Shown here: piece by piece, positions 13,916 to 24,126 of the stretch
Numbering within the stretch: position 1 is the first letter of the stretch
Layout: each line of letters starts with the position of its first letter
Source of the DNA: Acarospora socialis
Lineage: Eukaryota; Ascomycota; Lecanoromycetes; Acarosporales; Acarosporaceae
Direction: 5' to 3'
Assembly: GCA_025617375.2 (NCBI GenBank)
Contig: JAMYGW020000002.1
Span: 310,001 to 374,000 of the forward strand
DNA: 64,000 nt
Made by a program: the position numbers and the translations under genes
The notes under the pieces: generated by a model
Database searches by the model: none
What the model was told of the DNA's origin: nothing
The model's input: only the letters and a program-made list of their open reading frames with translations

Positions 13916-14302
13916 CTATGTGCAAGAATCTTCATCCTCAGTCTCATCATTATCACTATCAAGTTCAGCAGCAAGACAGTTGGTCTTCTGTGTGACACAA
14001 TGATTCATCTGATTCAAAGTCTTTTGAAGATGCACCACCTTGGCAGCAAGAACACCAAGAACCACATTTGCATCACTTATTTTCTTTTGAAGGAAAAGAC
14101 AAGTCCTGTTGAGAGACTCTCACAAAACTGCAATGCATGGATGATCACAGCAAGTACACTTATCACATTTTGGTCTTTCACCAGTCATGACAAAGCAATC
14201 AAGACCACAAGCAGTACAGAATTCACAAGAGAACATGGCAAGACTACCACTGAGTTGAATTTTCTTTGCAATTCTTAGATGATTGGAATTTTTAGGAAGC
14301 AT
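13916..14302 (-). pseudogene. Opposite-strand Cys-rich frame in copy A
   Basis: A 129-codon stretch on the strand opposite gag-pol, between the chromodomain end and the 3' LTR, running toward pol. The N terminus has a basic block (LRIAKKIQ) and a Cys cluster (FSCEFCTACGLDCFVM, then KCDKC). The C-terminal half is acidic. The same frame occurs at the same place in copies B-E. The Cys spacing resembles small ascomycete hypothetical proteins that I recall as repeat-associated. Function is unknown; a zinc-binding role is inference. Confidence 0.55.
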
Positions 14303-14380
14303 TGTTGCTGATGATGAAAATTGTTATATACTCTTGCTTAAATAGACCCTAGAGGACTAGTGCCTGAAGAGAAAGAATGA

Positions 14381-14741
14381 TGTTACAATCATGCTCAAAG
14401 AGAAAGAAACTCACAGATCTGAAACCAGAAGTTCATCTGAAGTGCATACAGGAAGAACTGCTAGGCAGCAGTCATGTGATGACACAACAGCTCAATGGCA
14501 AGCAGGCAAGCTGAGAGCTCAACTCCTCAACATCAAGACATCAAAACACGAAGAATGCTCAACACAGAAGCATCAAGCACATCCTATATAGTAGAATTGT
14601 TTTTCTTATGAAAATGATTGTGTTCAACTTAAATAATCATCTAAGAGTTAAAGTCCAGAACCATTTCAGACCAGTCATTATATCAACAAGCATAAACTCT
14701 TAGTTCTACATACCCAGAGAATTCCAGGTTAGAACATTACA
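14381..14741 (+). repeat. Copy A 3' LTR (361 bp, type 1)
   Basis: The same length as the 5' LTR, followed directly by the CTATA duplication. It is preceded by the purine-rich tract GAAGAGAAAGAATGA, the likely polypurine tract. Confidence 0.93.
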
Positions 14742-17700
14742 CTATAATGAATGTTGTAAACATCAGCATAGTTCATGATATCTTAATTATGAATTTGTTG
14801 AAGTCTTCATTATTGTCATTTCATTTTCTCTTTAAAATCTCAACACACAAGAATGTTTTAACTTTCTCAGTTAAAATATTCAGTGCTTTGTTGACAGAAA
14901 CTTCAATATATAAAAACTGCTTAATTTCACTTTGTTTATTTGTCTGTAATTTGTTTAAATTGACTGCAGTCAATTTATTCATTATATGAATATCTGATGA
15001 GAATGTGTCAAGATTGTTTACAGTCAACTTAAATTCTTTTTTGTTATTTAAACTCATGAATCTGAATCTGTAAGTTTGCTCAGAGATAGTAGATAGAGTT
15101 GTAACTGCTGTGAAATTTATGATGATTACATTTTTTCATAATTATTCAACTAACTTTCATTCAGACAGAATATTTAACATTTGTCTTTGCAGTTTGAGAT
15201 CAACACTGTTTTTCTTCTCATTCTCAGTAAACTTTACAGCATAACTCTTAATGATCTACTTAAGATCTGAAACTTAAAGCAGATACAGTTTTGTGATTTT
15301 ATTTGCATAGTTCATAAAGACTTTCACTTATTCTTAATTCATAAACTTATTCTGTTTATTCTTCAACAACAACTTAAGATCAATATAAAAGTAGTATTTG
15401 CAATCTTAAATGTAAATGTAATCAATGAATAACTGCACATCAGTGAAGATCTTCTTCAAAGTTATTTGCTTATCATTGATCAAGAAATCAGTTACTATTC
15501 AATTGTAAAAATAAACATCTGTTTGTGCTGTTTTTACTTAGAACTTTATTGAAAGTTCTGTCTTCTTAATCATGATGTGCACTGAATTTTTAGTGATATA
15601 AATGATTCTTTTGACAACATCATTCTGAATAAACATATAGAGCACAGTGTATTACAGTGTGATGTTAAAAAATCTGCATCAGTCATTCAGAATTGATTTT
15701 AATTCTGTAACATTGTTACTTTATACAGTAAGTATTTTCACATCAGTTTGAAGTTCAATTTTTAGTTATCACTCTTGTAGTTTCAGTAAAACATTATTGC
15801 ATTGCTTCAGCAATATTGTTTATGTCTTTTAAAAATAATTATTCACAATCTTCAGAAAGTACTGATGTTCAGTAAATGACAAAAATAAGAAATTATATAT
15901 ATCAATGAAAATCAAAACAAGAATGTTGATCTTCTGCTTATTTACAGTGTGTTTTTGCTGATTGATAAACTTAATGATGACATAAACTTCATATATATTC
16001 TTCTTGTCTTCAGCAATGAGAATTAACTTCTCAAAAACTATAACTTTATAAAGATTGCAGAGCTTTGCAGAGTCAAGATGAACAAACTGTCAGTGTTACA
16101 GCTTGTAGATCTTGATCTTTTCATTTAAAAATGAAATATCAGCAGAAAATGAAGTGTCAACAGAGCTTAATGAATTAGTTTGCATCTGAAAGTTCATATT
16201 TAATACTGTGACTGAAAGAGTCATCTCTGAATTGAATAACATGTGTATAACAGATAACAGAGTAAACTTATTCAGTTCTTTTACAATGTATTTGACTATA
16301 TAGACATCATCTTACTCAGACACTTTTATCATAACATTGTCATGTTTATTTCACATATAAAGACTTTGCTGATCAAAGCTTCTCTGCAATTTCATTTTAC
16401 ATATTTGCTTTTTTAATAGAAAATTAACTTTTAGTTCAGACACATAAAATGTTGAACTCAGATTTACAAAGTTTCTGAATTCATTCTGCATCACAGTTAC
16501 TTTATAATAGTGAGAGTATAAGTGTTTTTTCTCAACTTTAATTCTTCAGCATCATATGCATATCAAAGAGTCACTGAACAGTTGATATTGATTAGTTATG
16601 TATGTGAAACATTTAAAATTCACAATTCATTCAGAGCTAAATATCTTACTGATAACTTTCTTAAACAGAGTGACAATTTCATTGTCTTTCTCTGCATTAG
16701 ACACAGATGAGAATGAGTCATTGTTTTTCTCAGTCTCAACATTAAAAGCTTTATGCTTTCTGTTTCTGTGCTTAAATCTTATTTTATCTTTATGATGTGA
16801 ATTGTCTGCAAACAACTTGTCTGACTTTCTGACTGATTTGACTGCAGTTAAGATAGATGACTTTCTTGATTCAATGTTTTTGCAAATGATGAAAAGATAT
16901 TTACAATTTCAAATATGATGAAAGTCACAGCAGAGAAGACATTTAATTGATTTACACTGAGAAGAACAGTTATTGTTGAAGTTTGATGATCTTTAATAAT
17001 GATATTTCACATTATACTGATATAAGTATATCAGATTTTTCTCTTTGCATCAATCTGTTCATAAGACAGTTTCAACAGTCTTTAATTGTGTTTTCTTCTC
17101 TTGAAACTTCTGCAGACTTCTCTTGATGTTTGAAGTATTTTGAGTGTTGATTGTGTTCATAGATCACTGTATAATTCTCAGATAATGCTTGAAGAAATGT
17201 TTGAAATTGTTGTTCAGACTTAAATAAATCAATTATATCAAACTGAGTCACAGCAATCTTTCTGCTCAATTTGCTGAGATGTGTTTATGCTTCATTAATG
17301 AATACATTTGTTGACATTTTATATTCAATAAACTTCATTAAATATTGTCTTTCAGTGATCTGCAGCTTCTTCTTGTATTTGTATTTCAAAATAATTTAAA
17401 CATTTTTTGTGTTGATCTTGTCTGCAATATATTTCTAATCATCTACACTGATATAAATGATGAGTTAGTACAAAGTTTTTGCATTAGACTTCTGACTTTT
17501 AAAGTTAAAATTACTGAGTAAGAAGAAGAAGTCACTGACAAAAGTATTAATCACTGAGATCTTAATAATATATCATAAATCTTTATTTATCAGTCATTTT
17601 CTCATGAAAGTAAATCATTAGTTGCAGTTCTTGTGACTGAGAATTGAAATGAGTCATTGCTTTGTGAAAAAGTTATTAAAATTCATAGTGTAGCTTTTGA

Positions 17701-17799
17701 CAGCAGTTGACACATAATATAAAAAATAAATAAAGTGAAGTATTAAGATGTACAGAAGAAGATAATGTAAATAAGAGAAAGAAGAAGTGTGTATACTTA

Positions 17800-18060
17800 T
17801 TTGTTTAATCATTGAGCACTGTATCAAGTTGTCAGTAAGTTTTGTTTTACTCAATCTTAGAGTTCTGTATCAAGTGCTGAGTATGTTGTTTTGTTTAATC
17901 TTTGAGCTCTGTATCAACAGTCAAGAATGTTTATTTTAATTTTGTATTAAGCTGCTGAGAGTGTTGTTTTGCTCAATCTTAGAACTTTATATTGATAATC
18001 AATAATGCTTGTTTTGCTCAACTCTTAAGTTTTTATATTAAGCTGTCAAAACACTAGAAC
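17800..18060. repeat. Tandem repeat in the copia H leader
   Basis: Four to five imperfect copies of a unit of roughly 58 bp around the words TTTTGCTCAATCTTAGA and CTGTATCAAGCTG, lying between the 5' LTR and the start of gag. It belongs to the untranslated leader of the element. Confidence 0.6.
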
Positions 18061-18094
18061 AGTATGCACTTTCTCTGAAAAGCTTCTTGCTAAT

Positions 18095-18106
18095 CTGAGC
18101 TTATAA
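18095..18106 (-). other. Putative primer-binding site of copia H (internal tRNA-iMet type)
   Basis: Just inside the 5' LTR the plus strand reads CTGAGCTTATAA. It resembles the anticodon arm of initiator tRNA-Met (CUGAGCUCAUAA) with one C/T change, so the element strand would pair with that arm. Drosophila copia and yeast Ty5 are known to prime from this internal region. The assignment is inference from 11 of 12 matching bases and the right position. Confidence 0.45.
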
Positions 18107-18108
18107 TT

Positions 18109-18318
18109 TATTGAGAAATAAAAGAATACTCATGCTATACTGCTGACTAACTGTCTATTTAGTGAACTGTACATTATTGATTTAACTGTGATCAACATAA
18201 GTTGTAGAGATTTTTTATTCACATGCTCTATCACACAAACTATATGAATAATGAGCAATCTCTGATGCTAGTTTCAACTAAGACTATGAAAGCAGCTAGA
18301 ACATTGTACTTCTTAACA
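18109..18318 (-). repeat. Copia H 5' LTR (210 bp)
   Basis: The direct-repeat partner of 6,635-6,844, followed by the duplicated CATCA at 18,319-18,323, after which the host satellite array resumes. Confidence 0.85.
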
Positions 18319-19084
18319 CATCAAAACAAAATATCAAAACTGAGTATCAAAACTAAGCAATAAAATTGAACAATAAAATTAAATTTACTGTCTGACTTTC
18401 AGCAGTGAGCTGATTCAAATTTTACAATAACTGTTTAAGTTTCTTTATCTTTATCTGTATTTGCAACAGTATTTGTTTCAATTTTCACTTAAATTTCAGC
18501 AGTATTTTCTTTCATGTTTTCTTTACTCTTTTCTTTTTTCTTTTCTTCATCATGAGTTTTATCACTCTCATACATCTTTTCAGCAGTCAGTGTCTTTTCT
18601 TTGCTTAATATTATCTTCATAATGTTATATTTTGTTGAAGATTTCTTGCTATGTGTCATGATGTGAGATAACAATGAAATTTTGAGATTAAGTTAGCAGA
18701 AGTGTTATAAAAGATTAATATAAAGATATCTTTGAGTGACTGTGAGTTCTAGTGTACATAAAAGATTGAGTTAATGAAAAAGTTATAATTTAAAGTTTGT
18801 TATTCAGAGATATTATTGAGATGTTAGAGAGACTGAGATATTATGCTAGTAAATATTACATTTACTTATGATATGTATATCAATGTTATGATGTTAGTAA
18901 ACACTATATTTACTCATGATATATGCATTAAAGTTATAAGTAAATACATCAACACATCTATCTTTAATACTCAGTTCTTATCTTTAATTTATTGCTTAAT
19001 TTCTATGTTCAATCTCTATACTCAGTCTCTATGCTTAGTCTCTATACTCAGTTTCTATGTTTAGTTTCTATACTCAGTCTCTAT

Positions 19085-19870
19085 ATTCAATAAGTTTATT
19101 ATTTTGCTTTGATGCTTCATTTCAGTGCTTTATTTCAATGCTTTGTTCAGTGATTTATTTTGATACTTCACTTTGATGTTTAGCTTTGATGCTTTGTTTT
19201 AGCACTCAATATATTACTCACTTTTATCACTCTGTTTTGATATTTTATCTTGATGCTCTGTTTTAATGTTTTATTTTGATACTTAATTATAATGCTTTGT
19301 TCTGATACTTCATTTTGATGTTTAATTTTGATGTTTAATTTTAATATTTTATTTTGATGCTTCATGATAATACTTAGTTGTGATTCTTTATTTTAATACT
19401 TTGTTTTGATATTTCATTTTGATGTTTTGTCTTAATACTTTATCTTGATGCTTTATTTCAGTGCTTTATTTTAATACTTTATTTCAATGCTTCATGATGA
19501 TGCTCAGTTTTAATACTTTATTTTAATTTTTCATTCTGATGTTTTATGACAATACTTAGTTTTGATACTTTATTTTGATGTTTAGTTTTGATGCTTTGTT
19601 TTGACACTCAATTTATTGCTCATTTCTATCACTCAGTTTTGATGTTTCATCTTAATACTTTATTTTAATGCTTTGTTTTGATGCTTTATTTTAATGCTTA
19701 ATTTTGATGCTTTGTTTTGATGCTCAATTTATTACTCATTTTATTACTCATTTTTATCACTCAGTTTTGATGTTTCATTTTGATGCTTCATTTTGATGCT
19801 TAATTTTAATGCTTTAATTTGATACTTTGTTTCAGTACTTATTTTATTGCACAATAATAACACTTATTTA
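19085..19870 (-). repeat. Right subterminal satellite array of element K (inverted)
   Basis: About 55-60 imperfect copies of GATGCTTTGTTTT/GATGCTCAGTTTT, the reverse complement of the array at 6,080-6,634. Decay is heavier than on the left, and TA/TT variants dominate. Confidence 0.85.
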
Positions 19871-21133
19871 TAGTGCTCAAAGCTAACTTTACATTCTAGA
19901 CTCTCATAATGACAAAATTCTCAAATATTAAGTTTTCACTTCTTTTTGTCAAACAACCTGTTTTTATCTTGTCAATGAGTTTGAAAAATATCTTAAATGT
20001 AAATTCTAATTGTTGTGATCATTTTTATAAGTCATTGTATGATTTAAAGAAAACATTTAGCAAGTACTTAAATAACTTAAAGACTGTACAGACATAAAAA
20101 AAACATCAGAAATTTATGAAGAATAAAGATTTTAAATATATTGAATATACAAAGATGACAGATTGCAAAGCTGTGAAATAAAAGAGAGACACAATGAAAA
20201 AGTTAAAAAAATATAAAACTGCAAATTCTACTGTACAGAAAATCATAAAAGAGAAAATGAAAGAAGAAGTTCTGAAGAAACAATACAATTGTGAAATATT
20301 TAATAGATTTCAAAAATTATAATACTTTATTATAATACTTCTAACTATTTGCAGCTGTTTACTATGAAAATAAGTTTAAAACTTCTTTGATGAAGCAGAA
20401 GAATCAAACTTGAATTGATGAGAAAATTAAGAAGAAAAGATTATTTACTGATGTTTTAACTCTGAAAAAGAAGTATAAATCTAAAAAATTACAGCAAAAA
20501 GTATGCTCTATATTAAAGTTTTATAGTTTTTTTAACTTTCTCTAGAATATTGACAAAGATGTTATTATTAATAAAAAATACAGTAATATTAATCAGCAGA
20601 TTGACAAGTGTCTTGTTGTTATGATAAAACATTAAAAAAAAATCATCAATTTCACAGAAAAGCAGAAACTACATAATGCTGAAAATTCTGATTCTGCAAA
20701 AATAATATGTTTTTTCTGTAGTGATGTTTTTGATCTTAAGTATATTGTTGATTATAATTAATTATAAAGTGACTGTTGAGCTTTTTCAAAGTTAGTTTTT
20801 CACTTATTTTGCATGACTTGTTAGTCATGCTTTGTCATAGTGACAAATACATCTCAATTTCTTCAAAATTTGAACAAATTTTTGATCACATGCATTGAGC
20901 TTGAAAGCAATTCATTTGTTGTGATTTTTTTTTGTTTTGTAAAGAATTGCAAAACCTTTCAAATAATGTAAAAATTATCAAAATTACTCTAGAAACAAAG
21001 AAGATTATCATAAATATAATTTGAGTTCATTTAGTCTGACTTAGTTCTGTTGCTGAGCTGAGTCTGAATAGTTATTTAATGAATTAGATCAGATTCTAAA
21101 ATCTGAGCTTAGTTTGACTTGATGATCACTTTA

Positions 21134-22229
21134 ATTATTTATAAGTATTATATTACTCAATTATAACACTTTGTACTTTTAACAGTAACTAAATACATTC
21201 AAGAATCTACAGTTAATCAAGAAGAAGAAAAGTGTTAAAGTGTAAATTTAAGCTATGTAATTCAAGATATAATATATAAGTAAATTATTGAGAAAGTAAG
21301 TGAGTAAAGAAGATGCAATCACTATATATGTGAAGATGCTTAGTAATCATGATTAGTAAACATGACATTGTGATGTGAAGATCTTGCTCTGTAATAAGAA
21401 GAGAAAATATTATTAAAAATGTTGATAAAATTTATGTGATAAAGTTTGAAGATAAGAAATTCTTGAATGATGATTTAATTAATGAGTTTATTATTGATAC
21501 AGCAATTATTAATGTGAAAGATAATGAAGAGAAGAAAAATAAAACTGAGAATAATGAAAATAATAAAAGTATTACAGATAAGAACAATAATGAGAAGAAA
21601 AGTAAGTAGTAAAGTAATACACAGTTTTGTGATAACTAAAACTGTAAAATAGTAAGAGAATAATCAGAGATGTCTGTTAAATTGTTTATATTTATATTTT
21701 TAAAGATCAATTATTTGATTATGAATATGAATTGTTAATAATAAGTTATTTCTCTTTAAAATATTATGTCTAATATTATCACATAACATAGTATAAAGTT
21801 GTAGTATAGAATTTTACATTAAATTATTTATTTCAATAATAAATTATTGTTAACTCAATAACATGTTATGCAGAGTAGCTTTCTCATTGATTTTATTATG
21901 TATAAATCATATGAATTCTGTTTTTTACTTATGTAAACTTTGTAATCATATAACTATATTTATATGAAAAAAAACTTACTAAGTTTCACAACACTCTTCA
22001 TATCTTACTATTGTTATATTACAACAAAATATCATTTACTAAATCAACTTACTCTAAGAAATCATTATCATGTTTTTATACAGTTCTTTTTCAATCAGTT
22101 GACAAGTGACTTAGAAATTTTTATTATGAGTACTTTCACTGATAAAGTTTGATCATCTCAACAGATACAATTATTCTTTTTAACTTTAATAAATGTATTT
22201 AACTCAGAGTATGTTTTTTGAATTTTTGT
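21134..22229. other. AT-rich stretch, no gene recognised
   Basis: Between element K and the hAT relic. A Lys/Asn/Glu-rich plus-strand stretch at about 21,430-21,610 and a short frame at 21,964-22,152 are visible but look like compositional noise. No repeat ends were found. Confidence 0.4.
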
Positions 22230-23340
22230 AATGAAGCAAGAATCTTAAGAGTGATAAAAGACAACTATATAAAGTCAAGACATAGTTGCAAAAATCAAAA
22301 AATATATCTCAATACTGTAAAACAGTTTAAGTTACTCAGCAAAAGTCAGAAAGTTTTTTGCAGAAGTTATCAGCAAATGTGATGAAAGATTTAATATAAT
22401 GTGTATTAAGTATTATAATATCATGAATCATTCAGCATCAAATAATATTGAAACAACAATCATAAAATATTATCTGAAGAACAACAGTTGTCAGAATGCA
22501 AGAAAATCATTAAAAAGATAGATTTCAATCTTTGCAGTACTGAATATTACTGTATGCTATGTTTTTCAATTATAATACTTTAATATAATACTCACATCTG
22601 TGTAAACAGCTCAAAAAATCATTGTTAAATTATTTAATTATACTTCTGAAGTCTTTGATCAACAGATTTTTCAGTTTATCATAATACTTAATTTGTTTTT
22701 TTATACTGTTGAGCATCTAGAGTTTTGAAAGCTAATTTAAATATATTGTGTTGAGATTAAAATCTTAAATTAAACAAAAGTTGTATAACTTCTTAAACAT
22801 TGTGCTGTGAACATTCAAAAAGAAATTCTTGCAGTACTTAAACTGTAAATTAAAATTTTTATTGTACTTGATGAATAAATCAGTCTCAATTATCTTGTAT
22901 TTTTAGATATCACTACATACTTCATCAACACTAAATAAAATTACAAAAAGATTCTTTTAGCATTTAGAGAATTAAAGAGTCAATATAGTGATAAATATTA
23001 AACTGAGTATATTCTTAAAATGTTGAAAAAGTGAAATTTGATATATCAATTACTAGTGATTACAGTAAATAATGCTTTCAACAATTATATTTTAGAACAT
23101 CATCTCAATCAACTTTTAAGTGCAAAAAATATAATCTGAAGAAATGAAACTGAAATTATAAATTATATAATGTATATTATTTGACTTGCAGTTAATCAGC
23201 TATTTATATATTTGAAAGTTAATGTTAAAAATGATCATTTTATAACTATATTTAATGACAGTGAGCTCAGAAAGTTTATATTTGAAAAGAATTACTCATT
23301 TAATATTATACTAAAAAAGATCAGTAAATCTATTGTAATG
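22230..23340 (+). pseudogene. hAT-family transposase relic
   Basis: Plus-strand frames match the layout of fungal hAT transposases. A basic N-terminal part (about 22,240-22,500) lies where a BED finger is expected. Next comes a helical part, then a block equivalent to the family's 'SFDxWTSPN...LAFLAI..HYID' first catalytic region at about 22,850-22,960, a 'LLAFRELK..HS' block seen as LAFRELKSQYSDKY at about 22,950-23,005, and an 'ILKMLKKxNL' block at about 23,010-23,045. The C-terminal dimerisation domain is not clearly seen. Stops and shifts are frequent and the gene is dead. Copy B inserted shortly downstream (23,777), so the 3' part may continue after 29,998. Identification is by motif recall. 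Confidence 0.55.
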
Positions 23341-23776
23341 TTTTATTATAATGCTTTATTTCAGTTAATCATTATGTTAATAATATATTAATGAAGATTT
23401 ATATACTTACTACTGCAATCATAACATCATTATAGTAACTTAAGCTGTTCAAAGAATTGTAGAAGACAAATTTTTGAGATATGATTAAGAATATAAAAAC
23501 TTAATGAAACTCATTTTATGATATGCTGAACAAAGTATATAAACTATGAATTAAATTCTTTTAATAAATAAAATATCTGATTAAAACAATAAGCAGAATG
23601 AAATTTCTCAAGTATAATATAAAAGAGTGACAGTATGTCAAATACATACTGTATTTTCTGAAACACTTTAAAAATTGAATAAAAATTATAAAAATTATTA
23701 ATAAATTAATAATTCATAAGCTGTAATTCACATACAATAATCTGTTTGATCATCTTGAAAATTAAAATAAAACAAT

Positions 23777-24126
23777 TGTTATGATCAAGTCAAAACAGAC
23801 TTAGAGTAAACTGATACATATATGAGAAGAGCATATGTCAGAGACATGTAAACAGCAGTCATGTAACATTTTAACATGCTTAACAGTGAGCTTGATGAGC
23901 AAGCTTAATGAGTTACATGAATGAGCTGTCTCAATGAGCTCAATGATGAGATCAGCAAGCAGACTCAGTATATAGTCAGAGTCATTTCTCTTATGAAAAG
24001 AATCATGTTCAACTTAAATAATCATTTAAGAGTTAAAGATCAGAATCATTTCAGATCAATCATTGTATTAATAAGCACAAACTCTTAGTTCTACATACTC
24101 AAGAAATCTCAGATTAGAACATTACA
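23777..24126 (+). repeat. Copy B 5' LTR (350 bp, type 2)
   Basis: It starts TGTTATGATCAAG and ends in ATTACA. The second half matches type 1 LTRs; the first half is unrelated to type 1. Confidence 0.9.

Larger units (their letters stand above)
8522..14741 (+). mobile_element. Ty3/gypsy chromovirus copy A, full length (6,220 bp)
   Basis: LTRs 8,522-8,882 and 14,381-14,741 (361 bp each), TSD CTATA at 8,517-8,521 and 14,742-14,746. Parts on the plus strand: gag (about 8,911-9,810) with a CCHC knuckle (about 9,814-9,860), a long coiled-coil spacer (about 9,990-10,900), protease region (about 10,920-11,200), RT (about 11,290-11,930, YLxxILIYS block), RNase H (about 12,130-12,480), integrase (about 12,600-13,330, TDEQSKQMNQT block) and a chromodomain-like C terminus (about 13,690-13,860). 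A purine-rich tract precedes the 3' LTR. An opposite-strand Cys-rich frame fills 13,916-14,302. It looks structurally whole but is coding-dead, with dozens of breaks. It lies inside copia H, so it is younger than H. With E it keeps the most residual GC of the five copies. Confidence 0.93.
6635..18318 (-). mobile_element. Ty1/copia LTR retrotransposon H (carries chromovirus A)
   Basis: A fossil copia element on the minus strand. The LTRs are 6,635-6,844 and 18,109-18,318 (210 bp each), with the 5-bp duplication CATCA at 6,630-6,634 and 18,319-18,323. Without copy A and its TSD the element is about 5.46 kb, a usual copia length. Parts in element order: tandem-repeat leader (18,060 to 17,800), gag (to about 16,990), a CCHC-like knuckle (about 16,950), protease region, GAG-pre-integrase (about 16,140-15,900), integrase (about 15,900-14,900), then reverse transcriptase and RNase H interrupted by copy A and continuing 8,521 to about 6,950. 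The RT/RNase H is recognisable from a YVDDMIVVS-type block, the SVV...TETEYI block and a YHHIRD-type end. It is broken many times in every domain. Confidence 0.85.
5372..21131. mobile_element. TIR DNA element with inverted subterminal arrays (K), split by a copia insertion
   Basis: The left end reads GAATGATCATCAA (5,372). The right end, read inward on the minus strand, is AAGTGATCATCAA (21,131). Both are bordered by TA (5,370-5,371 and 21,132-21,133), consistent with a TA target. Inside each end lie degenerate GACTCAG words, then a satellite of about 13 bp: plus orientation on the left (6,080-6,634 and 18,319-18,380), reverse orientation on the right (19,085-19,870). Without the copia insertion and its duplicated 5 bp the element would be about 4.07 kb. 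Weak frames inside (minus 5,867-6,049 and 18,489-18,674; plus 19,909-20,097; Lys-rich plus-strand frames at 20,100-20,750) match no transposase I know. It could be a non-autonomous derivative or two separate elements sharing termini. Confidence 0.45.

Noticed and set aside
5362-21141. 8-bp (hAT-type) target duplication for element K
   Set aside because: The 8 bases outside the two termini do not match. Only the TA pair is shared, so hAT membership was not claimed.
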